NCBI GenBank assembly: GCA_017437925.1 | Contig: JAFRWQ010000077.1 | Span: 1-14,274 of the forward strand | Length of the DNA: 14,274 nucleotides | Direction of reading: 5' to 3' | Source: Bacillota bacterium | GTDB lineage: Bacteria; Bacillota_A; Clostridia; Peptostreptococcales; Anaerovoracaceae | Shown: one piece after another, positions 6,339 to 12,991 of the stretch | Numbering within the stretch: position 1 is the stretch's first letter | Layout of the letters: each line of letters starts with the position of its first letter | Program-made: the position numbers and the translations under genes | The notes under the pieces: model-generated | What the model was told of the DNA's origin: nothing | Database searches by the model: none | Seen by the model: only the letters and a program-made list of their open reading frames with translations

Positions 6339-7370
6339 CTACCAGATGCCCATCACGTGCTGCATCAGAAGGCTGACCAGGGTGATGCCGGCCCAGCAGC
6401 AGCCTCCGAGGGCCAGGGGCTTTCCGCCCGACTTGACCAGCTTTACAACGTTGGTATTGAGGCCTATGGCGCCCATTGCCATGATGATGAAGAACTTGCT
6501 CAGGTTCTTCAAGGGGCTGAAGACCGAGGAGGAAACTCCAGCTCTTAAGGCGACGGTGGTCACCAGAGAGGCGATGACGAACCAGAGTATGAACATGGGG
6601 AAGGACTTCTTGAGGCTGAAGCCTCCGGCCTTGTCAGCGCCCTCCTTCTTCGCCCTGTGAAGGGCCAGGACCAGGGTGATGGGTATGATGGCCAGGGTGC
6701 GGGTCAGCTTGACGGTGACGGCCTTGTCCAGGGTCTGGGAACCCAGGTTCCACATGCTGTCCCAGGTGGAGGCGGCTGCGGTGACCGAGGAGGTGTCGTT
6801 GATGGCGGTTCCGGCGAAGATCCCGAAGGATTCTCCGGCGGCGGTGTCGAAGCCCAGGGCGCTGCCCAGCATGGGGAAGAAGATGGCGGCCAGCACGTTG
6901 AAGAAGAATATGACCGAGATGGCCTGGGCGACTTCGTCGTCGTCGGCGTCGATGACGGGGGCGGTCGCCGCGATGGCGCTTCCTCCGCAGATGGAGGAGC
7001 CGACGCCTATGAGGGTCGCGGTGTTGCCGGGTATCTTCATGGCCCTGTGCAGGACCCAGGCGATGATGAGCGAGGTGGAGATGGTGCAGAGTATGATGGG
7101 AAGGGACTGCTTTCCGGTCTTGAGCACCACGCCCAGATCCAAGCCGAAGCCCAGCAGCACCACTGCCGCCTGGAGCACGGTCTTCGAGGTGAACTTGATG
7201 CCGTCGGCGGCCTTGCCCTTGCTCGTCCAGAATATGCCGGCTATCATGCCGAGCAGTATGGCGATCACCGGGCCTCCGGCTATGGGAAAGCGCTTCCCTA
7301 TGAGCCAGGCGGGTACGGCGATGAGGAGACAGGCTGCTATGCCGGGCAGCTTTTTCTTAAGCGATTCCAT
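6339..7370 (-). CDS. YeiH-family putative sulfate exporter / UPF0324 membrane protein
   Basis: This is a 343-residue integral membrane protein of the YeiH (Cons_hypoth698) family, often annotated as a putative sulfate exporter; transport substrates are poorly established. About 9-10 hydrophobic helices span the protein. Signature blocks are [14 protein letters not shown] (122-135), a following acidic loop DADDDE (141-146), [13 protein letters not shown] (187-199), KLTRTL (221-226) and MGAIGLNTN (299-307). Length fits the family. The start at 7370 follows GGAGGAAAGAAAGA. The gene lies 70 bp downstream of a HAD phosphatase on the same strand with no terminator between, so the two probably form one transcript read from the promoter near 8161-8189. 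Confidence 0.87.
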   Translation of the reverse strand: MESLKKKLPGIAACLLIAVPAWLIGKRFPIAGGPVIAILLGMIAGIFWTSKGKAADGIKFTSKTVLQAAVVLLGFGLDLGVVLKTGKQSLPIILCTISTSLIIAWVLHRAMKIPGNTATLIGVGSSICGGSAIAATAPVIDADDDEVAQAISVIFFFNVLAAIFFPMLGSALGFDTAAGESFGIFAGTAINDTSSVTAAASTWDSMWNLGSQTLDKAVTVKLTRTLAIIPITLVLALHRAKKEGADKAGGFSLKKSFPMFILWFVIASLVTTVALRAGVSSSVFSPLKNLSKFFIIMAMGAIGLNTNVVKLVKSGGKPLALGGCCWAGITLVSLLMQHVMGIW

Positions 7371-7440
7371 TCTTTCTTTCCTCCGGGAATATGACGCGGG
7401 TTATATGTAAGGGTATATTTGTTTTGACGGTGTGACTGTT

Positions 7441-8118
7441 TTAATTGAGACCGCTTTTGAGCCCCGCGAGCCAGTCCTTTACGGCGGCCAGATCGGGCAG
7501 GATAAGGGCGGCCTTCTCCCTCATCTCTTCGTCGGGGGCTATCATATCGGGGACCATTACCGGGTACATGCCGGAGGCGAAGGCGGCCCTGATCCCGTTG
7601 TAGGAATCCTCGACGATCGCGATGTTTTCAAGGCTTATGCCGGGCAAAAGCTTTGCTGCGGTAAGGAAGATCTCGGGGTCCGGCTTGCTTTTGCTCACCA
7701 TGTTTCCGCCGATTATGTCCTTAAAATACTGCCTCAGGCCCGCTTCTTCGATCTCCCGCTCGACCACGGCGATGCGGGTGGATGAGGCGATGACGGCGGG
7801 CATGCCGTTCTCCTCAAGAAAGCTTAAAAGCTCGGCGACGCCCGGCTTTACGGGGAGCCTGCCTTTGTCGTACCTGCTGAAGAAGAGGGCTCTCCTCTTT
7901 TCGAGCATCTCGTCATAGGGAATGTCCTCTCCGTAGAACTTCAGGAAGGTGTTTTTGCAGCTCTCGGAGGTCACCCCTATGCAGTGGGGGTAGACCTTTT
8001 CGATGTCCTTAAGGCCGTAGTCCGAAGCGATCTCCTTCCAGCACTCGAAGCACGCCCGCTCCGAGTCGAAGATGACTCCGTCCATGTCGAAAATAACCGC
8101 TTTTATATCGGGACCCAT
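7441..8118 (-). CDS. HAD-superfamily hydrolase, beta-phosphoglucomutase-like subfamily IA
   Basis: This is a 225-residue cytosolic phosphatase or phosphomutase with a complete HAD core: motif I DMDGVIFD with nucleophile D11 and acid/base D13; motif II Ser112 in IASST; motif III K145 in SKSKPDPEIF; motif IV E170-D171 in VEDSYNGI. Residues about 17-95 form the helical C1 cap that makes this the beta-PGM/phosphoglycolate-phosphatase-like group. Expected substrates are small sugar phosphates or similar, which cannot be assigned here. The start at 8118 has GGAGG five bases upstream and a promoter about 45 bp upstream. The gene heads a two-gene unit with the YeiH-type transporter. Confidence 0.88.
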   Translation of the reverse strand: MGPDIKAVIFDMDGVIFDSERACFECWKEIASDYGLKDIEKVYPHCIGVTSESCKNTFLKFYGEDIPYDEMLEKRRALFFSRYDKGRLPVKPGVAELLSFLEENGMPAVIASSTRIAVVEREIEEAGLRQYFKDIIGGNMVSKSKPDPEIFLTAAKLLPGISLENIAIVEDSYNGIRAAFASGMYPVMVPDMIAPDEEMREKAALILPDLAAVKDWLAGLKSGLN

Positions 8119-8160
8119 GTTTCCTCCGCCGCTTTCGCGGTCTTTTGAAATACAAGGCTG

Positions 8161-8189
8161 ATTATACAGAATATGGGGAAAAAGCGCAA
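8161..8189 (-). promoter_or_regulatory. sigma70-type promoter for the HAD phosphatase / transporter operon
   Basis: On the minus strand TTGCGC (plus 8184-8189), a 17-base spacer and a perfect TATAAT (plus 8161-8166) precede the HAD gene. The predicted start near 8154 gives a leader of about 36 nt. Confidence 0.65.
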
Positions 8190-8224
8190 CGGCGGCGGGC
8201 CTATTTTAATGGCGCGGGAGTAGA

Positions 8225-8242
8225 GTCTCAAAAAAGTCTCAA
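8225..8242 (+). promoter_or_regulatory. direct repeat GTCTCAA, 11-bp period
   Basis: GTCTCAA occurs at 8225-8231 and 8236-8242, one helical turn apart, ending 15 bp before the -35 box of the plus-strand promoter at 8258. The position and phasing suit an activator binding two adjacent half sites. The partly A-rich spacer means chance is possible. Confidence 0.3.
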
Positions 8243-8257
8243 TATTCGTCCGTTCTG

Positions 8258-8286
8258 TTTACATCCGGCGCTTCCTGAATTACACT
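8258..8286 (+). promoter_or_regulatory. sigma70-type promoter for the small unknown gene at 8370
   Basis: TTTACA (8258-8263), a 17-base spacer and TACACT (8281-8286) match 5/6 and 4/6 of the consensus boxes. The predicted start near 8293 gives a leader of about 77 nt. Confidence 0.5.
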
Positions 8287-8369
8287 GCAGACAAGAGGAC
8301 AAGCTCCGGCCGGGCAGCCCCTGAACCGTGGAAATCACAGCATTTTTGACTTGCAAAGGGAGGACAGTC

Positions 8370-8819
8370 ATGAGCAGGGAGATCACCATCTGGACCAGCG
8401 AGCCCGACTACGGGGATTACAGGCAGATCATGGAGGAGGACTTTCCGCAGCTGCCGGAAAGCGAGAGAAAAGAGATACTTAAGAGCGCCAACGAGGCTTG
8501 CCTCGAGTTTCAGAGACAGGAGATGTCGGCAGACCTGGGCGGACCCATAGTGGTGCTCAGCGAATACAGCGGCGAAGGCCGCTCCGACAGCGTGTGCAGC
8601 ATACTTCCGAGCAAGGATCTGGCCGACTGCTTCATCAGGCCGGCGGGAGGCTTTCCGATACGCTGGTTCGTAGACGAAGCCGGAGACCTGAGGAGTGAAG
8701 AGAAGAGGGACGGGGTCACCGTGAGAAGGCTCTACCGGGTCATGTCCGACCGCAACCTGAGGCTGGGGGACGCCCTCAGCAGGGTCTACGGCTTCCCCTC
8801 CCCTTGGCAGGGCCGCTGA
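8370..8819 (+). CDS. uncharacterised 149-residue acidic protein
   Basis: The function is unknown. The ATG at 8370 is preferred over a GTG at 8328 because AAAGGGAGG sits six bases before it. The product is soluble, with no signal or membrane segment: an acidic helical N-terminal half (MSREITIWTSEPDYGDYRQI, then PQLPESERKEILKSANEACL) and a compact C-terminal half with PIVVLSEYSGEGR, RWFVDEAGDL and VRRLYRV. From memory, the order 'IIVIADLGLWNGR ... WYVD..GDL ... DG.N..LYRV' occurs in a group of short Firmicutes hypothetical proteins; this one looks like a diverged member. That resemblance is weak evidence and carries no function. It has its own predicted promoter, and the next gene's promoter overlaps its 3' end. 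Confidence 0.7.
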   Translation: MSREITIWTSEPDYGDYRQIMEEDFPQLPESERKEILKSANEACLEFQRQEMSADLGGPIVVLSEYSGEGRSDSVCSILPSKDLADCFIRPAGGFPIRWFVDEAGDLRSEEKRDGVTVRRLYRVMSDRNLRLGDALSRVYGFPSPWQGR

Positions 8820-8832
8820 GACGTGATAAAAT
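8804..8832 (+). promoter_or_regulatory. near-consensus promoter for the RraA-like gene
   Basis: TTGGCA (8804-8809), a 17-base spacer and TAAAAT (8827-8832) each match 5/6 of the consensus. The -35 box lies inside the last codons of the preceding gene. The predicted start near 8839 falls inside the inverted repeat at 8833-8854. Confidence 0.65.
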
Positions 8833-8866
8833 CTGAAAAACAGTTATTTTTCAGCGTTTTTCAGCG
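8833..8866 (+). promoter_or_regulatory. inverted repeat plus perfect tandem 10-bp repeat in the RraA leader (candidate operator)
   Basis: CTGAAAAA (8833-8840) and TTTTTCAG (8847-8854) form a perfect 8-bp inverted repeat with a 6-base spacer. The right arm is part of TTTTTCAGCG, repeated exactly in tandem (8847-8856 and 8857-8866). The block directly follows the -10 box and ends just before the Shine-Dalgarno AAGGAG (8869-8874). A repressor operator is the simplest reading; an RNA hairpin in the leader is the alternative. Confidence 0.45.
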
Positions 8867-8880
8867 GTAAGGAGAAGAAT

Positions 8881-9573
8881 ATGTGGAATGAAGAACTGAG
8901 GGAGCGGGTTATGAAGACCGATCCCGCGGCCTACGGCCATCTGCCCGGCGTGAGATTCATGGCTCCCGAGGTCAAGCCCGTCGACCCGTCCATGAAGGTC
9001 TGCGGCCCGGCCTACACCTGCAAGATCTACGGCAAGGATTCCTACGCCATGTACAAGGCGATAGAGGAGGCTCCCGCCGGCAGCGTGATAGTGATAGACA
9101 AGTCGGGTGACAAGACCTACGCCCCCGTGGGCGAGTTCGTGGTGAGGGGTGCGAAGCTCAGGGGCCTTGCCGGCATAGTGCTGGACGGACCCGCCACCGA
9201 CTCGGTCCAGATGAGGACCATGCCGGAATTCCCGGTCTTCTGCGCGGGGCTTTCCTGCGTGACCTCCAGCGTCTGGGGCCTCATGGGAGATTCAAATATA
9301 GACGTGAGCTGCGGGGGAGCCGCAGTGCATCCGGGAGACATCATACTGGGAGATGCCGACGGAGTCGTTGTCATACCCGCCGAACACCTGGAGGAGATGC
9401 TCGAAAAGGCCGAGGCCCTGGCTGCCAAAGAGGCCGGGTGGCGCGAAGCCTTCCTCTCGGGAAGCGGCGTCAACCCCCTGAGGACGGTATCCCACCTGAC
9501 CGAGACCAATATACTCGCCATCATAGAGAGCATAAGGGACGGAAAGTTCGACGATCCCAGGTTCCTGAAGTAG
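8881..9573 (+). CDS. RraA / HMG-aldolase-like family protein
   Basis: This is a 230-residue cytosolic protein of the RraA-like fold, shared by RNase E regulator RraA and divalent-metal 4-hydroxy-4-methyl-2-oxoglutarate / oxaloacetate lyases; it is often misnamed demethylmenaquinone methyltransferase. Family blocks: GPAYTCKI (42-49), APVGEFVVRGAKLRGLAGIV (81-100), LDGPATDS (101-108), EFPVFCAGLS (116-125) and HPGDIILGDADGVVVIP (150-166). G84-E85, D102 and D107 occupy the usual binding positions. The conserved Arg before D107 (the R of the VRD block in lyases and RraA) is Thr106 here, so the standard pyruvate-aldolase chemistry is uncertain. The ATG at 8881 has AAGGAG at good spacing. The gene has its own promoter with operator-like repeats and a terminator downstream, so it seems to be a monocistronic, regulated unit. 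Confidence 0.82.
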   Translation: MWNEELRERVMKTDPAAYGHLPGVRFMAPEVKPVDPSMKVCGPAYTCKIYGKDSYAMYKAIEEAPAGSVIVIDKSGDKTYAPVGEFVVRGAKLRGLAGIVLDGPATDSVQMRTMPEFPVFCAGLSCVTSSVWGLMGDSNIDVSCGGAAVHPGDIILGDADGVVVIPAEHLEEMLEKAEALAAKEAGWREAFLSGSGVNPLRTVSHLTETNILAIIESIRDGKFDDPRFLK

Positions 9574-9626
9574 GGCCTGAGGGCGTTTCCGCCGGGCGCC
9601 TTTCCCGGCCTTATCATGATATCTCA

Positions 9627-9658
9627 GCGCCTGCCGGCCTTCGGCGGGCGCTTGCTTT
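9627..9658 (+). terminator. terminator after the RraA-like gene
   Basis: GCGCCTGCCG / CGGCGGGCGC form a 10-bp stem (one T-G wobble) around a 5-base loop (9627-9651), followed by TTGCTTTTG. The T-tract is interrupted, but the stem is strong. Confidence 0.65.
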
Positions 9659-9680
9659 TGCCCGGTCCTTATGACAGAAT
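9652..9680 (+). promoter_or_regulatory. weak candidate promoter for the S9 peptidase gene
   Basis: TTGCTT (9652-9657), a 17-base spacer and CAGAAT (9675-9680) lie just after the terminator stem and 29 bp before the GTG start. The match is only 3/6 and 4/6. Confidence 0.25.
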
Positions 9681-9708
9681 AAAGAAAAAACGAAGAAGGA
9701 GAAGAGCC

Positions 9709-11694
9709 GTGAAATACGATTATCCCGTCTTTAAGAAAGGCAGCGTGGCCGAAGACTGGTTCGGTCTGGCCCTGGAAGATCCCTACGCGGGCTTAAGGAA
9801 CGCCAAAGACCCCGAAGTGCTGAGATTCGTTGCCGAGGAAAATGCATTCACCGAGAAATTCTTTAATTCAGGGGACTTCGCCGGCAAGAGAGAAAAGAAG
9901 ATAGAGCATCTTAAAAAGATCATGCTCCCGGAACTCCCCTCGGGGCTCAGCCCTTATAAGGGAGGCTTCATCGGAAGCCTTACGGTTGACGGGGTTCCGC
10001 AGGTCCACGTATTCGACGGGGCTCTTAAGGATATGGGCCCGGTCCCCGACACCGAAGAGACCGCGGGAAAGCACATCGCGGAGGCTGAGGCCTGTCCACT
10101 CGACGAAGACATCATGGCCTTCCTCTACCAGGTGCCGGGAGACCCCAAGCTGGCTCTCGCGGTCTGCGATATGAGGAGCGGGAAGCTGCTGCACAGGGCT
10201 GACAACATGTTCTCCTTCTGCTGGTCGAAGAGCGACGGCAGGGTCTACTATCCCGTGACCGAGGCGGACCCCGAAGCCCAGACCAGCAGCACGGCCTTTT
10301 ATTCCTACGACCCTAAGACCGGCGAGGTCAGGAAGGTGTATGAAGACGGGCTCTTCTGCATATACGGCCTTGTCAGCGCTTCAAGCGACGGCAGATACAT
10401 ACTTGCCCGGCTCTGCAATGATTATTCCACGGCCCGCTGGGCTGCCATAGATACCGTTGCCGGAGCGGCGGAAAGCCTCACCGGCGAGCCTCAGGAGTGG
10501 AGCTACGTCGATTCCGCCGAAGACGGCCACTGCTTCATCACCATGAGCGGGGCTAAAAAGGGCGCCCTGATCGCGGTAAAGGGAGGGGAGAGGAAGACCC
10601 TCCTCGCGGAGAGCGAAGACCTGGTCCTGGAAGAAGGCTTTTCCATAGGGGGCGAGCTTTTCGTCACGGCGGCAAAGGACGTCAGCGCAAGGCTCTTAAG
10701 GGTAAAGGACGGGAGCTTCGTCGAGCTTCCTTCCGGGCTCGCGTCTCTCGTCCCTGCCGGGAAGACTGAGGACGGGGTCCTGCTGAAATACGAATCCTTC
10801 ATTGAAGTGCCGAGACTCATGAGCTTTGACGGAAAGGAGCTCAAGACCGTTTACGCTTTAAGCGGCGCATCTTTCCCCGGGCTCGTGACCGAGCAGCGCT
10901 TCGCCCCCTCTTTGGGCGACGGCGCCATGATACCCTACTACATTACGTATAAGGAGGGCTGCCCCCTGAACGGCGATAACGCTGTCGTCATGTTCGGCTA
11001 CGGAGGCTACAACGCGGCCATGCCCCCTGTCTTCAGGGAGAGGGTGACCCGCCTGATGATGAGCGAGTGGGCAGAAAAGGGCGGGGTCTACGTCCACTGC
11101 AACCTGAGGGGCGGCGGCGAGTACGGTCCCGACTGGCACGAGGCCGGAATGATGATGAACAAGAAGAAGGTCTTTGAAGACTTCATCGGCATCGCAGAGC
11201 AGCTTATCAGGGACGGCTGGACCCGCAGGGGCCGCATAGGCATAGTCGGCTGTTCCAACGGAGGACTGCTCATGAGCGCCCTTATCACCATGAGGCCGGA
11301 TCTTTGGGCGGTCGTCATAGACTCGGTCCCCCACACCGACATGATACACTTTACCGAAGACGACCGCGGACCCATGTACATCACCGAGTACGGCAACCCC
11401 AGGGAGAGCAGGGAAATGTTCGAATACCTGCTCAGCTACTCCCCCTACCACAATATCAGGCCTGTGAGCTATCCCCCGGTCTACATACAGACCGGCGAGA
11501 TGGACAATAACGTGCCTCCTTACCACGGCAAGAAGTTCGCGGCACGCATGCAGGAGCTGAACCGGAGCGATGAGCCGGTGCTCTTAAGGGTCCTGGCAGA
11601 AGGCGGCCATGACAGAGGCCAGGGTGAGATATTCTTCAGGACCATAGGCGAGATGCAGGTCTTTCTCGAGCACTATCTGGACATGGAAGGATAG
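9709..11694 (+). CDS. S9A prolyl-oligopeptidase-family serine peptidase
   Basis: This is a 661-residue peptidase of the prolyl oligopeptidase family, expected to cleave short peptides in the cytosol; no signal peptide is visible. The GTG at 9709 is chosen because AAGGAG lies 7 bases before it and the product then begins KYDYPVFKKGSVAEDWFGLALEDPYAGLR, the usual N-terminus (compare 'DPYRWLE'). An upstream ATG at 9616 would translate the terminator hairpin. A seven-bladed propeller (about 65-390) is followed by the alpha/beta-hydrolase domain: MFGYGGYNAAMPP, GGVYVHCNLRGGGEYGPDWH, then nucleophile Ser516 in GCSNGGLL, Asp599 in GEMDNNVPPYH and His634 in EGGHDRG. The triad is therefore complete. 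Two pocket positions differ from porcine POP: the Trp that stacks on P1 proline (HAWTTDYG) aligns with Tyr in RGPMYITEYG, and the Arg of HDDRVVP aligns with Asn601. Strict prolyl specificity is therefore uncertain. Confidence 0.88.
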   Translation: MKYDYPVFKKGSVAEDWFGLALEDPYAGLRNAKDPEVLRFVAEENAFTEKFFNSGDFAGKREKKIEHLKKIMLPELPSGLSPYKGGFIGSLTVDGVPQVHVFDGALKDMGPVPDTEETAGKHIAEAEACPLDEDIMAFLYQVPGDPKLALAVCDMRSGKLLHRADNMFSFCWSKSDGRVYYPVTEADPEAQTSSTAFYSYDPKTGEVRKVYEDGLFCIYGLVSASSDGRYILARLCNDYSTARWAAIDTVAGAAESLTGEPQEWSYVDSAEDGHCFITMSGAKKGALIAVKGGERKTLLAESEDLVLEEGFSIGGELFVTAAKDVSARLLRVKDGSFVELPSGLASLVPAGKTEDGVLLKYESFIEVPRLMSFDGKELKTVYALSGASFPGLVTEQRFAPSLGDGAMIPYYITYKEGCPLNGDNAVVMFGYGGYNAAMPPVFRERVTRLMMSEWAEKGGVYVHCNLRGGGEYGPDWHEAGMMMNKKKVFEDFIGIAEQLIRDGWTRRGRIGIVGCSNGGLLMSALITMRPDLWAVVIDSVPHTDMIHFTEDDRGPMYITEYGNPRESREMFEYLLSYSPYHNIRPVSYPPVYIQTGEMDNNVPPYHGKKFAARMQELNRSDEPVLLRVLAEGGHDRGQGEIFFRTIGEMQVFLEHYLDMEG

Positions 11695-11717
11695 GGGCAG
11701 AATCGGAGAAAACAAAT

Positions 11718-11756
11718 ACGGCGGGACAGTTATAAAGACTGTACCGCCGTTTTATT
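11718..11756. terminator. bidirectional terminator between the S9 peptidase and LysR genes
   Basis: CGGCGG-G-ACAGT (11719-11730) pairs with ACTGT-A-CCGCCG (11738-11749), a 12-position stem with one internal mismatch and a TATAAAG loop. TTTTATTAT follows on the plus strand, and the minus strand reads into TATTTGTTTT. It serves both convergent genes. Confidence 0.88.
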
Positions 11757-11784
11757 ATGCCTGATCGTATTTGATAAAGTGTTT

Positions 11785-12726
11785 TTAAGTCTTATCTATC
11801 TTTGGAACGGTCTCGATCATCGTCGCCAGGAACTGCTGGGCCGCGTTGGAAAGATAGTCCCCCTGTGAAAACGCGGCGGCGAATATCCAGGGCACCGACT
11901 GTTCTTCTTTGATGCGGTATACGCACATGTCGTCGCCGAAAGCGTCCTCGTCATGAACGTATATATCGGGAGTAAGGGCGACGCCCATGCCTATGGAAGC
12001 CAGGCGAATTATGGTCCTTATGCTTCTGGACGCGAAAGCGATATTGAGCTTGAGATCGAGGCTTTCGAATATGCTGTCGACCGCCTGCCTGATGCGCTGG
12101 CCGGGAAGACCGGTTATTATGGGTACTCCGGACAGGTCTTTCAGGTCTATGTATTCGCTCCCGTCGGGACCCTTGCGCGCGAATTCCCTGCGGGGGTCTT
12201 CCGCCGACATCACAACGACCAGTTCGCTGGTCTTTAAGGGTATGTAATCAAGAGTAATATCTTCAAGGGGCAGGGGCAGTATCGCGATGTCGATCTCCCC
12301 CTGGACCAGGCTGGTCTCCAGCTGCCTTGAATGGCGCTCGATCAGTGAGATGTCGACCCCCGGGTACTTTTTCCTGAAGGCGGCGAGTACGGGAGGCATC
12401 ATATGCTCTCCGAGATAGAAGGGCATACCTATAGCGATGTGGCCGGAATTCAGGGTCTTGAGATCGTTTATCTCGTTGTCGTAATCCCTCAGGGCTTTTT
12501 TTATGTGCAGGCAGGCTTTGATGAAGCACTCTCCCTCTTCGGAAAGCCGCAGGCCCTTACGGGTCCTCTCGAAGATCACGTATCCGAGGTTGTCTTCTAT
12601 CTTCTTTACCGCCTGGCTGAGGGACGGCTGGGATATGTAGAGCTTCGCGGCGGCCGCTGTGAAGCTTCTTTCCTGATATACCGTGAGTACGTATTCGATC
12701 TCACGCATGCTCAGATTGTAGTTCAT
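11785..12726 (-). CDS. LysR-family transcriptional regulator
   Basis: This is a 313-residue DNA-binding regulator of the usual LTTR length. The N-terminal winged helix-turn-helix (about 5-64) has the family sequence RSFTAAAAKLYISQPSLSQA with KKIEDNLGYVIFER and LSEEG. A linker helix leads to a periplasmic-binding-protein-like effector domain (about 92-300: HIAIGMPFYLGEHMMPPVL, DIAILPLP, SELVVVMS, ASIGMGVALTP). The effector is unknown. It is divergent from the MmgE/PrpD gene with a 265-bp shared control region, the classical layout for an LTTR and its target. The Shine-Dalgarno is weak (AAAGAG). A minus-strand TACAAT (plus 12774-12779) is a possible -10 without a good -35. A small dyad ATTAA-GAG-TTAAT (12801-12813) lies just upstream of it and could serve autoregulation. 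Confidence 0.92.
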   Translation of the reverse strand: MNYNLSMREIEYVLTVYQERSFTAAAAKLYISQPSLSQAVKKIEDNLGYVIFERTRKGLRLSEEGECFIKACLHIKKALRDYDNEINDLKTLNSGHIAIGMPFYLGEHMMPPVLAAFRKKYPGVDISLIERHSRQLETSLVQGEIDIAILPLPLEDITLDYIPLKTSELVVVMSAEDPRREFARKGPDGSEYIDLKDLSGVPIITGLPGQRIRQAVDSIFESLDLKLNIAFASRSIRTIIRLASIGMGVALTPDIYVHDEDAFGDDMCVYRIKEEQSVPWIFAAAFSQGDYLSNAAQQFLATMIETVPKIDKT

Positions 12727-12876
12727 GGTCTGCTCTTTATCTGAATGACAATAAGCGCTAATGAATTATGTGAATTGTACCATAAAAAAGACTCAAAGTC
12801 ATTAAGAGTTAATCAATAAGACGCGGGGCGCTCAATAATGCTTTATTACGGTCCTTTTTGCTTCAGAAAAAATATA

Positions 12877-12894
12877 CATAGGCGTATGCCTATG
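12877..12894. promoter_or_regulatory. candidate LysR-regulator binding dyad upstream of the MmgE/PrpD gene
   Basis: CATAGGC-GTAT-GCCTATG is a perfect 7-bp inverted repeat with a 4-base centre. Its centre (12885.5) is about 66 bp before the start point predicted from the promoter at 12916-12945, matching the usual LTTR recognition site near -65. Confidence 0.55.
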
Positions 12895-12915
12895 GAGCGG
12901 GGTTCGTTTAAGTAT

Positions 12916-12945
12916 TAGACACGCGGCTCGGGGAAGGATTATTAT
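12916..12945 (+). promoter_or_regulatory. promoter for the MmgE/PrpD gene
   Basis: TAGACA (12916-12921), an 18-base spacer and TATTAT (12940-12945) each match 5/6 of the consensus. The predicted start near 12952 gives a leader of about 40 nt. Confidence 0.55.
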
Positions 12946-12991
12946 TGCGGCGTAATCAAATCACATAGTGTTTTTTTAATGGGAGGCCCAG

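Noticed and set aside
6657..7410. two long plus-strand open frames over the transporter gene
   Set aside because: Gly/Asp-rich or Met/Ser-rich shadows of the YeiH-type gene on the other strand; no Shine-Dalgarno and no recognisable motif.
9616..9708. upstream ATG start for the S9 peptidase
   Set aside because: It would translate a terminator hairpin and add a basic run (KKKRRRRR); the GTG at 9709 has the Shine-Dalgarno and matches the family N-terminus.
10858..11526. 222-residue minus-strand frame
   Set aside because: Shadow of the S9 peptidase catalytic domain, which has an intact triad on the plus strand.
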